Shown here piece after piece: positions 34,567-47,099 of a DNA stretch of 64,000 nt. The notes beneath the pieces are model-generated. The model made no database searches and was not told where the DNA came from. It was given only the letters and a program-made list of their open reading frames with translations. Location of the stretch: positions 41,001 to 105,000 of the forward strand of contig NW_026647628.1 of assembly GCF_950295315.1 (NCBI RefSeq), read 5' to 3'. How positions within the stretch are numbered: the first letter of the stretch is position 1; each line of letters begins with the position of its first letter. A program made the translations under genes and the position numbers. The stretch is from Erinaceus europaeus (taxonomy: Eukaryota > Chordata > Mammalia > Eulipotyphla > Erinaceidae).

Positions 34567-35987
34567 AGCTTATTATAGTCAGGGCTAAGAGCCTGCACCC
34601 GGAATCAACTTCTCTTGTAGACCATTTTCCCCAATTGCTGCCCTTCTTGATTGATCATCGTTGTGATTATTATTATTAATATTATCACTCACCAAAATTT
34701 TTTTCAATCCCTTTTTTCACTGAGAAACATGCATCAGACAAAAGAGCAAGACAGGGAAAAACACTTTTTCTTTTTTAACAGTAGTGAATGAACAGCTTCT
34801 GGGAAATATAGGTTCTGAACCTGAAAATTGTCTGTCTCTGAGTCCACAGGAGGAGCCACTACCCCAAGCAGACCTTGTGCTCAGAGTAGGGTGTTTTTGC
34901 CAGTCATAGGCCTGCACAGCACACTGTAGATTGGGAGGGCCTGATATCCAAATGTTACATTGTTTATTGTTTGTTTGCAGTCTGTGCTCAACAGGATATT
35001 GAAAAGACTCGACTCCTTCCCCTACACCAAGAGAAAAAGAATCTTCACATCCTCAGAGCAAATGGAGTGTGTGTGTGGGGGGGAGGGGCATGTGTGGGAT
35101 GCTCATACCCAGTTGTGTGTGGGGAGACATGGCAGAGAAGGAAAGGGGGTGAAGGGCAGAGGAGACTGTCTGGGGGGCAGGCTGCAGGCAGGGGAGCCCC
35201 TGAGTGTGTGCAGGGCTGTGTGGGGGTGGTGGTGGGCAGTTAGGGCAGGTCCCACTTGTGGATGGTGAGATGACAGCTGGGCTGTCCCAGGGCCCCCAGG
35301 GGTAGAGGGCAGCAGTAGGCTGGTAGGAAAGTAGTACAGGGAGACACAAAGTAGATGACAGTTGGGTAGCTGGGGAACAGGGGGTAAAGGGAAAGGGGAT
35401 CCTTGCAGAGAGGGCTGGAGTGGAGAGTGGGTGGAGCTGGAGTCAGGCAGATCCTAAGAATCAGGGACTGACAGGTCCAGATACCTGCACCCATCCACTG
35501 GATAGCAGCTGCAGCAATCTGATCAGCAACTCTGGATTTCTAGGCCAAGGGCCTCATGTGAGTCCCTTCAGAGAAGAAGGAAGAGGAGGAGGAGGAAGGG
35601 GAGGAGGGTCATGGTCAGCAGGCAACAGGGTACACAGGGGCCTCCACTATGGAGGCCTGAGTCAAGGAAGCCACCCACAAAATCTGGGGCAGCTCAGGGC
35701 ACCCAGGGACAATGGGGGTGTCTTTGGGGCGGGGGCTGTCAGTCAGTCTGTCAATCAGTGCACATGGTTGGACAGGGACCTGATGGCCATTGGCCCCCAG
35801 CCCTGGGATATCAGACGCCAGCCCCGCCCCTGGACACAAGACACTCTGCCCATAGCCCCTGGGCCCTACCCACCTGTTCTGGCTTTGGCCTGGGGCTCTG
35901 GCTCTGGTGGCTGGCCACTACCCCTCAGGTCAAGTTCAGGGTGGGGGTCATGGCCTCCCAAGGGGTCAACTGGATGGGCGGGGTCCC

Positions 35988-36000
35988 ATGGCCTAGCAAC
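35988..36000. promoter_or_regulatory. X-box-like element, unit 1
   Basis: 'ATGGCCTAGCAAC', one mismatch to the RFX X-box pattern GTNRCC-N-RGYAAC. It lies just after the GC box 'GGGCGGGG'. Confidence 0.4.
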
Positions 36001-36297
36001 CACGGGAGCCCTCTTTGATGCCCCCCCGAGAATTCTGTGCTTAGGTGCACTGACACTGGGCAGACCAACTGCCCAGCCACTAGGTCAAGCGGCAGTGCAC
36101 AGACCCCAGTGCCATAGCACAGAGGGACGGAAAGACTGAAGGACAACGCTGACTGATGATGGACTTTGGCACTGACAGCAAAGAGAGGAAAGGAGGAGGT
36201 GAAGCCAGGAGCCAGGGAGACCAGGCCACAGTTTCCTCATGCCTGCCTACCTTCCTGGATGCCTGTATGCTGCCTCTGTCCAGGTGGGTTTCTCAGT

Positions 36298-36375
36298 TCC
36301 TCTCCTCTCCTCTCCTCTCCTCTCCTCTCCTCTCCTCTCCTCTCCTCTCCTCTCCTCTCCTCTCCTCTCCTCTCC
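36298..36375. repeat. (TCTCC)n pentanucleotide repeat, unit 1
   Basis: About 15 perfect units; its equivalents are 40,546-40,592 (unit 2) and the interrupted 'TCCTCTCCTG' tracts near 46,300, 50,400, 54,515, 58,625 and 62,730 in the young units. Confidence 0.97.
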
Positions 36376-39300
36376 TTGCCTCTTCTCTTGCTTCTCTCCT
36401 CTTGTCCTCTATTCCTGGTGCCCTGCTCACGAGCTCCAGCACTTGTGACAGTTCTCCAGTGACAGCATACCGCATCCCCTTAAGACCCTCCCTGCCCCGG
36501 ATGTGACCCAGCTCACAGGCTCACAGGCTCACCCAACCCACACCCACACCCCCCAACACATTCCCTGGATCAGCCCCTCAGCCCTATTCAGCTGAACTGG
36601 CTACTTTGCAACCTACCTGTGCAGGTTTGATTGTCTTCATCATTCAAGGTTATATCTCCTTTTGTACTTAGCTTGGTTGATTGGTGGATGGATAGTTGGA
36701 TGGATGGATGGAAGGAAGAAAGGATGGATGGATGGATGGATGGATGAATGGATGGAATTCTTCTTCTAGCATTTGCCCTTCTTCCATAGCCAGTCAACAG
36801 CTTCAGGTTGAGCCTGATGTCTGCTTGTTGCTGGCTTTGAAAGTGACTGGGATCCATGTGGATTCAGTCGGCTAGGAAGGATCGTCAGTTTCCCCAATAA
36901 ATGGGTACTCATGGGATGCACCACGAGAAGGTCGATCCAATGCAACCCATGGATGGATGGAATGATGCACGGGTTGTTCAATTGGTTTTGTAGAGGCAGA
37001 GAGCCATCTAGGGGTACTTGAGACCTCTGGCATCAGAGTCCTAGTCTGCTGTCGAATGTAAAACATTAACACCTCAATGAATAAATAAATTAAATAAACT
37101 AGGTTAAAAATACATGGTGTCTTTGCCCTTTCTTGATATGATATGCTGTGAAGATCTTAACAAGGAAAGCACTGTCCTGAGCAGCACCTTTAAATGTTGG
37201 GATATTTCATTTTCTTTTCTTTTTCTATTCTTTTTTTTTTACTTTCAATTATCTTGATTTAGTGATTGGAATAAATAGTCAGTAACTGAGAGGGAAGGGA
37301 GGGATAGAGAGTTTGAGAAACAGAGAGACACCTGCAGCACTTCTGCACCACTTGTAAAGATTTCCCTCTGCAGGTGGGGACCAGGGTATTGAACCCAGGT
37401 CCTCGTGCACTATAATATGAGTGCTTTACCAGGTGAGGAACCACCTGGTACCCTTAATGTGGCATTTTTTAGCAATGAAAAGAAATTTTCTTGGATAGGT
37501 AATAAATAAATAAATGAATAAATAAATAAAAGTGCATTTACATTTACTCAGTGGAAACACACAGGGACATATATATGTATATTACCTGTATTATTTATTC
37601 ATTTATTGATTGAATGCGTCCAGGGGTTATTGCTACAGCTCAGTGCCTACACCAGGAATCCACTGCACCTGCAGAACTTTTTCCCCTTTTGCTGCCCTTG
37701 TTGCTTGATTACTGTGGTTATTATTATTTTTATTTTTATTATTGTTTTTGTTGTGATTGTTACTGTCCTTGTGGAGGACAGAGAAAAATGGAGAGAGGAG
37801 GGGAAAGAGAGATGGGGGAGAGAAAGACAGGCCCCTGAAGATCTGCTTCACTACATAAATAAAGTACATTTACATTTTACTAAGTAGAATCACAAAGGCA
37901 TGTAGTATACATGTATATTACCTGTATTTTTTATTCATGTAGTCTTTATTGGTTTATTTAATTCATTTTTATGTATCCATTTATTGCTTCCAGGGTTATT
38001 GTCATGGCTGGTGCCTGCACAACGAAACCACTGTTCCTGCATCCCACTTTTTCCCTTTTGCTGCCCTTGTTGCCTGAACTTTGTTCTTGTTATTTTTTAC
38101 AGTTGTTGTTGTTGTTACTGTTGTTGGATAGGACACAGAGAAAGGGAGAGAGGAGTGGAAAGACATAGGGGATAGAGAAAGGTAGACCCCTGCAGATCTA
38201 CTTCACTAGATAAATAAATGTGCATTTACATGTACTAAGTGGAAACACCAACACACATATACAGGTATATTACCTGTATTTTTTTCTCTATCAGTTTGTC
38301 TTTCTTTCATTATTTCTTTCTTACTTTCTTTCTTTATGTATTGCCTCCCGGATTATGGCCAGTGCTTGGTGACTTCACCAGGAATCTACTGCTCCTGCAG
38401 ACCATTTGTTCCCCTTTTGCTGCCCTTGTTGCTTGATCATTGTTATGGTTATTATAATTATTGTTGTTCTTGTCATTACTGTCCTTGCATAGGAAAGAGG
38501 GAAAAGGAGAGAGGAGGGGAAACACAGAGTGGGTGAGAAAGTTAGACCCCCTAAAGATCTGCTTCACCCTCTGTAAAGCAACTCCCCCGCATATGGGGAT
38601 CTGGGGGCAGACCTCTCTTTCTTCCACCTGTCCCCTGGTTATGGGCCACAAGAGTTTAACCCTCTGACATACTGCCCAACCTCCCTGGATTTACTTTTTT
38701 GCTGCAATATAACCTACCTGCTCTTGAATCCTCATTATCCTGAGGATCAGTCCTGAAAAATGTTACATGACATGATACAGGGTGATCTCTGGTATGACAG
38801 AGCTCCTGGAACAGCAGCTGGGATTCTGGAGCCAGGGCATGGGGCAGCTATCCATCCACCCTCCACGGACTCCACCTGTCTGCATTTTGGACCTGTACCC
38901 TCCAAAAAAAGATTTTTCTCCTTTTTTCACTGAGTAACAGGAATCAGACAGGATAGCCAGGCAGGCAGAAAAAAAAGTTTTTTTTTTTTTTTCTTTTTAC
39001 CCTAGTTAATGACCAGCTTCTGGGAAGTACAGGTTTTGAACCTGAAAACGTTATCTGCCTCTGCCTGTCTCTGAGTCCACTGGAGGAGCCACTGCCCAGC
39101 CAGACCTTGTGCTCAGAGTGGGGAGTTTTTGCCAGTCCTAGGCTTGCACAGCGCACTTGGAATTGGGCGGCCTGAGACGCAAATGTTACATTGTAGATTG
39201 TTTGTTTGCAGTTCTGGCACCCCAGGACATTGGACAGACCCAACTCCCTCTGGGATACCAAGAGAAAAAGACTCTTCCCATCCTTAGTGCAAAAGGAGTG

Positions 39301-40242
39301 GAGGGGGAGGGGAGCAGTGCATGTGTGGGCTGCTCATGCCCAGGTGTGTGTGTGGGGCCGTGGAAGGGGTAGGAAGGGGGTTGAGGGGCAGGAGACTGTT
39401 TGGGGCGCAGGCTGCAGGGAGGGGAGCCCCTGAATAGGTGCAGCGCTGTGTGTGGGTGTGGTGGAAGGGGGTTAGGGCAGGTTTCCCTGCTGGATGGTGA
39501 GAAGGTAGCTGGGCTGGCCCAGGGACCCCAGGGACAGAGGGCAGAAGCAGGCTGGCAGGAAAGGAGCTCAGAGAAGGCACACAGTAGATGACGGGGAGCA
39601 GGGGGACAGGGGGCAAGGGTAAAAGGGGGCGTCCTTGCGGAGGGGGAGGGGTCTGGACTGGAGAGTGGGTGGACTTGAGGCAGGCAGCTCCCAAGAATCA
39701 GGGACTGACAGGACCAGATACGTGCACCCAACCACTGGATAGCAGCTGCAGCAGCCAGAGCCAGCAGCCCTGGCTTGCCTAGGCCAAGGGCCCTGAGTGA
39801 GTCCCTCTGAGGATGAGGAAGGGGAGGGGGATGGGGGGGAGGGCCACTGTCAGCAGGCAATGGGTTGAAAGGGGCATCCACTATGGAGGCCTGTGTCAAG
39901 GTGGCCGCCCGCCAAACCCAGGGCAGCTCGGGGCAGCTCAGGGATCCCAGGGCCCTGGGGGTGTCTGTGGGGCAGGGGCTGCCAGTCAGTGTGTCCATGT
40001 GTCAGCGCACTTGCTTATACAGGGCCTTGGAGGCCCTTGGCCCCCAGCCCTTGGCTGTCAGATGCCGGCCCCGCCCCATGACACACCCCCACCGCACCCC
40101 TTACCCCCAAGCCCTGCCCACCTGCACTGGCTTTGGCCTGGGGCTCTGGCTCTGGTGGCTGGCCACCATCCCTCAGATCAATTTCAGGGTGGGTGTCATG
40201 GCCTCCGCCTCCCTAGGGGTCAACTGGATGGGCGGGGTCCTC

Positions 40243-40255
40243 GTAACCTAGCAAC
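40243..40255. promoter_or_regulatory. X-box-like element, unit 2
   Basis: 'GTAACCTAGCAAC' fits the RFX X-box pattern fully. An NRF1-like palindrome 'TGCGCAGGCGCA' follows at 40,294-40,305, and a 'GGGCGGGG' GC box precedes it. Confidence 0.5.
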
Positions 40256-40871
40256 CTCTGGAGCCCTCTGTGATGTCCCCCCGCAGGATTCTGTGCGCAG
40301 GCGCACTGACACTAGGCAGCCCAACTGCCCTGCCACTAGGTCAGGCGGCCTGGGCCCTGGAACAGAGGGACGGAAGGACTGGAGGACAGCGCTGACCGAC
40401 GACAGACCTCGGGGCTGGCAGCCAAGGGAGCAAAGGAGGAGGTGCACCAGGGAGCCAGGGAGCCCGGGCCACAGCTGCGTGCATGCCTGCCTGCCTTGCT
40501 GAATGCCTCTATGCTACCTCTGTCCAGGTGGGTTTCTCAGTTCCTCTCCTCTCCTCTCCTCTCCTCTCCTCTCCTCTCTTCTCCTCTCCTCTTGTCTCTC
40601 CTCTCTTCCGGGTACCCTGCTCACCAGCTTGATCGCTTCTGACATTTCGCCTGTAACAGCTGCCCGCACCTCCCCCTCTGAGCACCTGATGTGACCCAGC
40701 TCACAGGCTCAGCTGCTCACCCCACCCACACCCACACCCCCCACCACATTCCCTGGATGAGCTCCTCTGCCCTATTCAGCCAAACTGGCCACTTGGGAAT
40801 GTATCTGTGCAGGCTTGACTTTCTTTATCATTCAAGGTTATATCTCCTTTTGTACTTAGCTTGGTTGATTG

Positions 40872-40962
40872 GTGGATGGATAGTTGGATGGAAGGATGGA
40901 TAGATGGATGGATGGATGGATCGATGGATGGAAGGATGGATGGATGGATGGATGGATGGAAG
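40872..40962. repeat. (GGAT)n repeat, unit 2
   Basis: A GGAT tetranucleotide run with interruptions; equivalents lie at 36,690-36,755, 46,690-46,735, 50,790-50,827, 54,905-54,940, 59,010-59,051 and 63,115-63,160. Confidence 0.95.
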
Positions 40963-41231
40963 GATCGAGTGATGCACGGGTTGATTGATTGGTTTGGTAG
41001 AGGCAGAGAGCCATCTAGGGGTACTTGAGACCTCTGGCATCAGAGCCCTAGTCTGCTGTCGAATGTGAAACATTAACAGCTCAATAAATAAATTAATAAA
41101 TCAATAAAATTAACTGGGTCAACAAAAATCACGGTGTCTTTGCGCTTTCTGGATATGGTATGCTGTGAGGATCTTAATAAGGAAAGCATTGTCCAGAGCA
41201 GCCTCTTGAAATGTTGGGATATTTCATTTAC

Positions 41232-41322
41232 CCTTCTTCTTCTTCTCCTTCTTCTTCTTCTTCTTCTTCTTCTTCTTCTTCTTCTTCTTCTTCTTCTTCT
41301 TCTTCTTCTTCTTCTTCTTCTT
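41232..41322. repeat. (TTC)n trinucleotide repeat, unit 2
   Basis: Nearly 30 TTC units with early interruptions, the longest of the six TTC runs in the array (47,003-47,058; 51,096-51,155; 55,208-55,267; 59,322-59,371; 63,429-63,500). GAA/TTC runs can form triplexes. Confidence 0.96.
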
Positions 41323-41879
41323 TTTGTTTCTTTGCTTTCTATTATCTTGATTTATTTTTTGGAATGGACAGTCAGGAATCGAGAGGGAAGGGAGGGGTAG
41401 AGATTTTGAGAACCAGAGAGACACGTGCAGCACTTCTGCACCACTTGTAAAGATTTCCCCCTGCAGGTGGGGACCAGGGTCTTGAGCCCAGGTCCTCCTA
41501 CAATGTAACATGAGTGTTTAACCAGGTGCAGATTTCCCCTGCATGTGGGGGTCTGGGGGCCATTCCCCGGATTCTTCCACCTGTCCCCTTGTTTAGTGCC
41601 ACCACCATTTAACCCTCTGAGATACCGCCCAACCTCCCTGGATTTCCTTTTGACAGCAATATGACCTGTCTATGTTTTGAATCCTCCTTATCCTGAGGAT
41701 CAGTCCTGGAAATAGTGTCATGAGAAGAAACAGGGGGATCTCTGGAATCAGAGAGCGCCTGGAACAGCAGCTGGGGCTCTGGAGCCAGGGCATGGAGCAC
41801 CTACCCATCCACCCTCCACGGAGTCCACCTGCCTGCATCTTGGTCCTGCTCCCTCCCAAAAAGATTTTTTCCCTTGTTT

Positions 41880-44647
41880 CACTGAGGATCAGGCATCACA
41901 CAGGAGAGTCAGGCAGTGCTAATAAAAAAAATAATAAAGAAAGAAAAGTTTTTTTTTTTACCCTTACTGAAGGACCACCTTCTGGGAAGTACAGGTTTTG
42001 AATCTGAAAACTCTGCCTGTCTCTGAGTCCACAGGAGGAGCCACTACCCCAGCCAGACCTTGTGTTCAGAGTGGGGTGTTTTGGCCAGTCCTAGGCTTGC
42101 ACAGGCACTTGGGACTGGGTGGCCTGAGGCCCAAATGTTACAATGTAGATGGTTTGTTTTCAGTTCTGGCTCCCCAGCACATTGGACAGACCCAACTCCC
42201 TCTGGGACACCCAGACGAAAAGATTCTTCCCATCCTTAGTGCAAATGGAGTTGAGGGGGAGGGGAGAGAGGTGCATGTGTGGGCTGCTCATGCCCAGGTG
42301 TGTGTGTGGGGCCATGGCAGGGGTCGGAAGGGGGTTGAGGGGCAGAAGGAGACTGTTTGGGGGGTAGGCTGCAAGCAGGGGAGCTCCTAAATAGGTGCAG
42401 AGTTGTGTGTGTGGGTGTGGTGGCAGGGGGTTAGGGAATTTCCCCTTGCTGGATGGTGAGATGGCAGCTGGGCTGGGCTAGGGTCCCCAGGGCTGGAGAG
42501 CAGCAGCAGGCTGGCAGGACAGGAGTGCAGGGAGGCACACAGTAGATGACTGTTGGGGAGCTGGGGGTCAGGGGGCAAGGTGAAAAGGGGGCATCCTTGC
42601 GGAGAAGGGAGAGGGGGCTGGACTGGAGAGTGGGTGGAGCTGGAGGCAGGCAGGTCCCAAGAATCAGGGACTGACAGGACCAGATACCTGCACCCACCCA
42701 CTGGATAGCAGCTGCAGCAGCCAGAGCCAGCAGCCCTGGCTTGCCTAGGCCAAGGGCCCTGAGTGAGTCCCTCTGAGGATGAGGCAGGGGAGGGGAATAG
42801 GGCGGAGGGCCGCAGTCAGCAGGCAATGGGGTCTACAGGGGCATCCACTATGGAGGCCTGTGTCAAGGTGGCCGCCAGCCAAACCCAGGGCAGCTCCAGG
42901 CAGCTCAGGGCTCCCAGGGCCCTGGGGGAGTGTCTGTGGGGCGGAGGCTCTCAGTCAGTTAGTATGTCTGTGTGTCAGTGCACTTGCTTGGACAGGGCCT
43001 TGGAGGCCCTTGGCCCCCAGCCCTTGGCTGTCAGATGCTGGCCCCGCCCACAGACACACCCCCACCGATCCCCTTACCCCAGAGCCCTGCCCACCTGCAC
43101 TGGCTTTGGCCTGGGGCTCTGGCTCTGATGGCTGGACACCACCCCTCAGATCAAGTTCAGGGTGGGTGTCATGGCCACAGCCTCCCTAGGGGTCAACTGA
43201 ATGGGCGGGGTCCTTGTGACCTAGCAACCTCTCCAGCCTTCTGTGATGTCCCCTCCCCACCAGGATTCTGTGCACAGGGGCACTGACACTGGGCAGCCCA
43301 ACTGCCCTGCCACTAGGTCAGGTGGCCAGGGCCCTAGCACAGAGGGACGGAAGGACTGGAGGACAGTGCTGACCAAAGACAGACCTCGGGGCTGGCAGGC
43401 AAGGGAGCAAAGGAGGAGGTACACCAGGGAGCCAGGGAGCCCAGGCCACAGCTGCCTGCATGCCTGCCTGCCTTGCTGGATGCCTGTATGCTAGTTACTA
43501 TCCTTGCGGAGAACAGAGAAAAATGGAAAGAGGAGGTTAAAGAGAGATGGGGGAGAGAAAGATAGGCCCCCTGAAGATCTGCTTCACTAAATAAATAAAG
43601 CACATTTTCATTTGACTCAGTAGAAACACAGAGACAAGTATACATGTATAATACCTGCATTTTTTATTTATGTATTCTTTATCTAATGACTAATTGATTG
43701 ACTGATTGATTGCCTCCAGGGTTATTGTCAGGGCTAGGGGCCTGCACCACGAACCCACTGCTCCTGCAGACCATGTTTTCCCCTTTGGCTGCCCTTGTTG
43801 CCTGAACTTTGTTGTGGTTATTCTTATCATTGTTGTTGCTGTTACTGTCCTTGCATAGGACAGAAAGGGAGAGAGGAGTGGAAACACAGAAGGGTGAGAG
43901 AAAGGTAGACCCCTGCAGGTCTGCTTCACTAGATAAACAAAAAGCATGTACATTTATTTACAAAGTGGATACACCGACACATGTGTACATGTATATTACC
44001 TGTATATTTTCTCTATGTGTTTATATATATATATATATATATATGTATATGTATATGTATGTATTTATTTATTGCATCCAGGGTCACTGCCGGTGCTCAA
44101 TACATATACCTGGAATCCACTGCTCCTGCAGACCATTTATTCTCCTTTTGCTGCCTTTGTTCCTTGATCACTGTTGTGCTTCTTCTTATTGTTGTTGTTG
44201 TTACTGTCCTTACATAGGACAGAGAGAAAGGGATAGGGGAGGGGAAAGCCAGAGGTGGAAGAGAAAGCACCCCTGAAGATCTGCTTCACCCCCTGTAAAG
44301 CTACTCCCCTGCAGGTGGGGGTCTGGGGGCCATACCGCAGATCCTTCTGCCTGTCCCCTCATTTGCTCCACCACCTCTTAACCCTCTGACATTCCGCCCA
44401 ACCTCCCTGGATTTCCTTTTTACAGCACTAAGACCTGTCTATTTTTTGAATCCTCAATATCCTGAGGATCAGTCTTGGAAATAGTGTCATGAGAAGACAC
44501 AGGGGGATCTCTGGAATCAGAGAGCGCCTGGAACAGCAGCTGGGGCTCTAGAGCCAGGGCATGGTCCATCTACCCATCCACCCTCCACGGAGTCCACCTG
44601 CCTGCAACTTGGTCCTGCTCCCTCCCAAAAAGATTTTTCCCTTGTTT
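41880..44647. repeat. Macrosatellite unit 3 (diverged, internally deleted)
   Basis: A jump at about 43,494 ('TGTATGCTA' to 'GTTACTATCCTTGCGGAG') removes about 1.32 kb, including the pyrimidine tract, GGAT and TTC repeats and the SINE. The tail after the jump (43,495-44,647) is of the young type and is nearly identical to later units. Confidence 0.93.
43216..43228. promoter_or_regulatory. X-box-like element, unit 3
   Basis: 'GTGACCTAGCAAC' fits the pattern fully, although the flanks have diverged. Confidence 0.5.
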
Positions 44648-45989
44648 CACTGAGAAACAGGCATCACACAGGAGAGTTAGCCAGTGGAAAAAAAAAAAAA
44701 GCCTTTTTTTTTTTTTTTCTTTTTTACCCTACTGATGGACTAGCTTCTGGGAAGTACAGGTTTTGAACCTGAAAACACTGTCTGCCTCTGCCTGTCTCTC
44801 AGTCCACTGGAGGAGCCACTGCCCCAAGCAGTCCTTGTGCTCAGAGTGGGGTGTTTTCGCCAGTCCTAGGCTTGCACAGCGCACTTGGGATTGGGTTGCC
44901 TGAGATCCAAATGTTACATTGTAGATTGTTTGCAGTTCCGGCTCCCCAGGACATTGGACAGAACCAACTCCTCTGGGGATACCCAGAGAAAAAGACTCCT
45001 CCCATCCTTAGTGCAAATGGAGTGGAGGGGGAGGGGAGAGATGTGCATGTGTGGGATACTCATGCCCAGGTGTGTGTGAGGGGCCCTGACAGGGGGTAGA
45101 AGGGGGTTGAGGGGCAGAAGGAGACTGTTTGGGGGGCAGGCTGCAGGCAGGGGAGCCCCTGAATAGGTGCAGGGCTGTGTGTGCCTGTGGTGGCAGGGCG
45201 TTAGGGCAGGTCCCCCTGCAGGATGGTGAAGATGGCAGCTGGGCTGGCCCAGGGCCCCCAGGGCTGGAGGGCAGCAGCAGGCTGGCAGGAAAGGAGGCAA
45301 ACAGTAGATGACATTTGGGGAGCTGGGGGACAGGGGGCAAGGGGAAAAGGGGGCATCCTTGCGGAGGAGGGGGAGGGGGCTGGACTGGAGAGTGGGTGGA
45401 GCTGGAGGCAGGCAGGTCCCAAGAATCAGGAACTGACAGGGCCAGATACCTGCACCCACCCACTGGATAGCAGCTGCAGCAGCCAGAGCAGCAGCCCTGG
45501 CTTGCCTAGGCCAAGGGCCCTGAGTGAGTCCCTCTGAGGATGAGGAAGGGGACGGGGAGGGGTAGAGGGAGGGGGAGGAGGGCCGCTGTCAGCAGGCAAC
45601 GGGGTCTACAGGGGCCTCCACTATGGAGGCCTGTGTCCAGGTGGCTGCCCGCCAGAACCGGGGCAGCTCAGGGCTCCCAGGGCCCTGGGGGGTGTCTGTG
45701 GGTTGGGGGCTGTCAGTCAGTCAGTCTGTCTGTGTGTCAGTGCACTTGCTTGGACAGGGGCCTGGCGGCCCTTGGACCCCAGCCCTGGGCTGTCAGATGC
45801 CGGCCCCGCCCCCGGACACGCCCCCACCGTGCCCCTTGCATCAGAGCCCTGCCCACCTGCGCTGGCTTTTGCCTGGGGCTCTGGCTCTGGTGGCTGGCCA
45901 CCACACCTCAGATCAAGTTCAGGGTGGGTGTCATGGCTGCTGCCACCACCACTGCCTCCCTAGGGGTCAACTGGGTGGGCGGGGTCCTC

Positions 45990-46002
45990 GTGGCCTAGCA
46001 AC
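45990..46002. promoter_or_regulatory. X-box-like element and GC core, unit 4
   Basis: 'GTGGCCTAGCAAC' fits the pattern. The core around it (45,540-46,240) has GC boxes such as 'GGGCGGGG' (45,978-45,985) and 'CCCCGCCCCC' (45,804 region), suggesting a promoter-like or enhancer-like segment. Binding is inferred only. Confidence 0.45.
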
Positions 46003-47099
46003 CTCTCGAGCCCTCTGTGATGTCCCCCCCCAGGATTCTGTGTGCATGTGCACTGGCACTGGGCAGCCCAACTGTCCTGCCACTATGTCAGGCGGCAGCA
46101 AGCAGACCCCTGGGCCCTGGCACCAAGGGACCGAAGAACGGGAGGACAGCGCTGACCGACGACGGACCTCGGGGCTGGCAGCCAAGAGAGCAAAGGAGGA
46201 GGTGCGCCCAGGTGCCAGGGAACCGGGCTACAGCTACCTACATGCCTGCCTGCCTTGCTGGATGCCGGTATGCTACCTCTGTCCATGTGGGTTTCTCAGT
46301 TCCTCTCCTGTCCTCTACTGTTCTCTCCTGTCCTCTCCTGTCATCTACTGTCCTCTACTGTCCTCTCCTCTCCTCTCCTCTCCTGTCCGCTCCTCTCCTC
46401 TTTTCTCTACTCACTTCCGGGTGCCCTGATCACCAGCTAGAGCGCTTTTGACATTTCACCTGTGACAGCTGCCCACACCCCCCCTCCGCGTCCCTGACGT
46501 GACCCAGCTCACAGGCTCACCTGCTCACCCCACCCACACCCACACGCCCCACCACATTCCCTGGATCAGCTCCTCTGCCCTATTCAGCCAAACTGCCCAG
46601 TTGGCAACGTATCTGTGCAGGCTTGACTGTCTTTATCATTCAAGGTTATATCTCCTTTTGTACTTAGCTTGGTTGATTGTCGATGGATAGTTGGATGGAT
46701 GGATGGATGGATGGATGGATGGATGGATGGAAGGATCGAGTGATGCACGGGTTGATCGATTGGTTTTGTAGAGGCAGAGAGCCATCTAGGGGTACTTGAG
46801 ACCTCTGGCATAAGAGCCCTTGTCTTCTGTCGAATGTAAAACATTAACACCTCAATAAATAAATGAATAAATGTATTAAATAAACTGGGTTAAAAAAAAA
46901 CGCGGTGTCTTTTCCCTTTCTGAATATGGTATGCTGTGAGGATCATAATAAGGAAAGCATTGTTCTGAGCAGCCCCTTGAAATATTGGGATATTTCATTT
47001 TGCCTTCTTCTTCTTCTTCTTCTTCTTCTTCTTCTTCTTCTTCTTCTTCATCTTCTTTTTTTTTCTTTGCTTTCTATTATCTTGATTTATTTTTTGGAA

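Larger units (their letters stand above)
32641..34717. repeat. Macrosatellite partial unit 0, with LTR insertions
   Basis: Only the tail of a unit: a SINE (32,641-32,825), then headless-SINE subrepeats (33,185-33,540 and 33,541-33,899) and a remnant (34,567-34,717). It is interrupted by a solo LTR (32,832-33,178) and an LTR-like block (33,900-34,566). Confidence 0.85.
34718..38927. repeat. Macrosatellite unit 1 (diverged, full length)
   Basis: In order: A/T-rich start, G-rich stretch (35,060-35,420), GC core (35,560-36,200), (TCTCC)n at 36,298-36,375, GGAT repeat at 36,690-36,755, SINE at 37,262-37,450, and three headless-SINE subrepeats (37,530-38,690). It shows many substitutions from the young units. 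Confidence 0.93.
38928..41879. repeat. Macrosatellite unit 2 (diverged, internally deleted)
   Basis: Same order as unit 1 but with a jump at about 41,530, from 'TTTAACCAGGTG' in the SINE to 'CCCCTGCATGTGGGGGTCTG'. Relative to a young unit about 1.14 kb is missing: all the headless-SINE subrepeats. It has the longest TTC run of the window. Confidence 0.93.

Noticed and set aside
37530..38690. Regularly spaced repeats as a CRISPR array
   Set aside because: The 330-base spacing, SINE content and mammalian context exclude it.
41134..41511. Leucine-, serine- or lysine-run proteins
   Set aside because: They are translations of the (TTC)n microsatellite in three frames and two strands.
44914..45459. 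A 181-codon minus-strand proline-rich frame in every young unit
   Set aside because: The frame is not preserved in units 1-3, and the proline/serine bias follows from G-runs on the plus strand.
45623..46429. A 268-codon open frame present in each young macrosatellite unit, as a possible satellite-encoded protein (as DUX4 is in D4Z4)
   Set aside because: In the diverged units the same DNA is split over different frames by small indels, the composition is that of GC-rich non-coding DNA, and no domain is recognisable. Its identity among young units only reflects recent copying.
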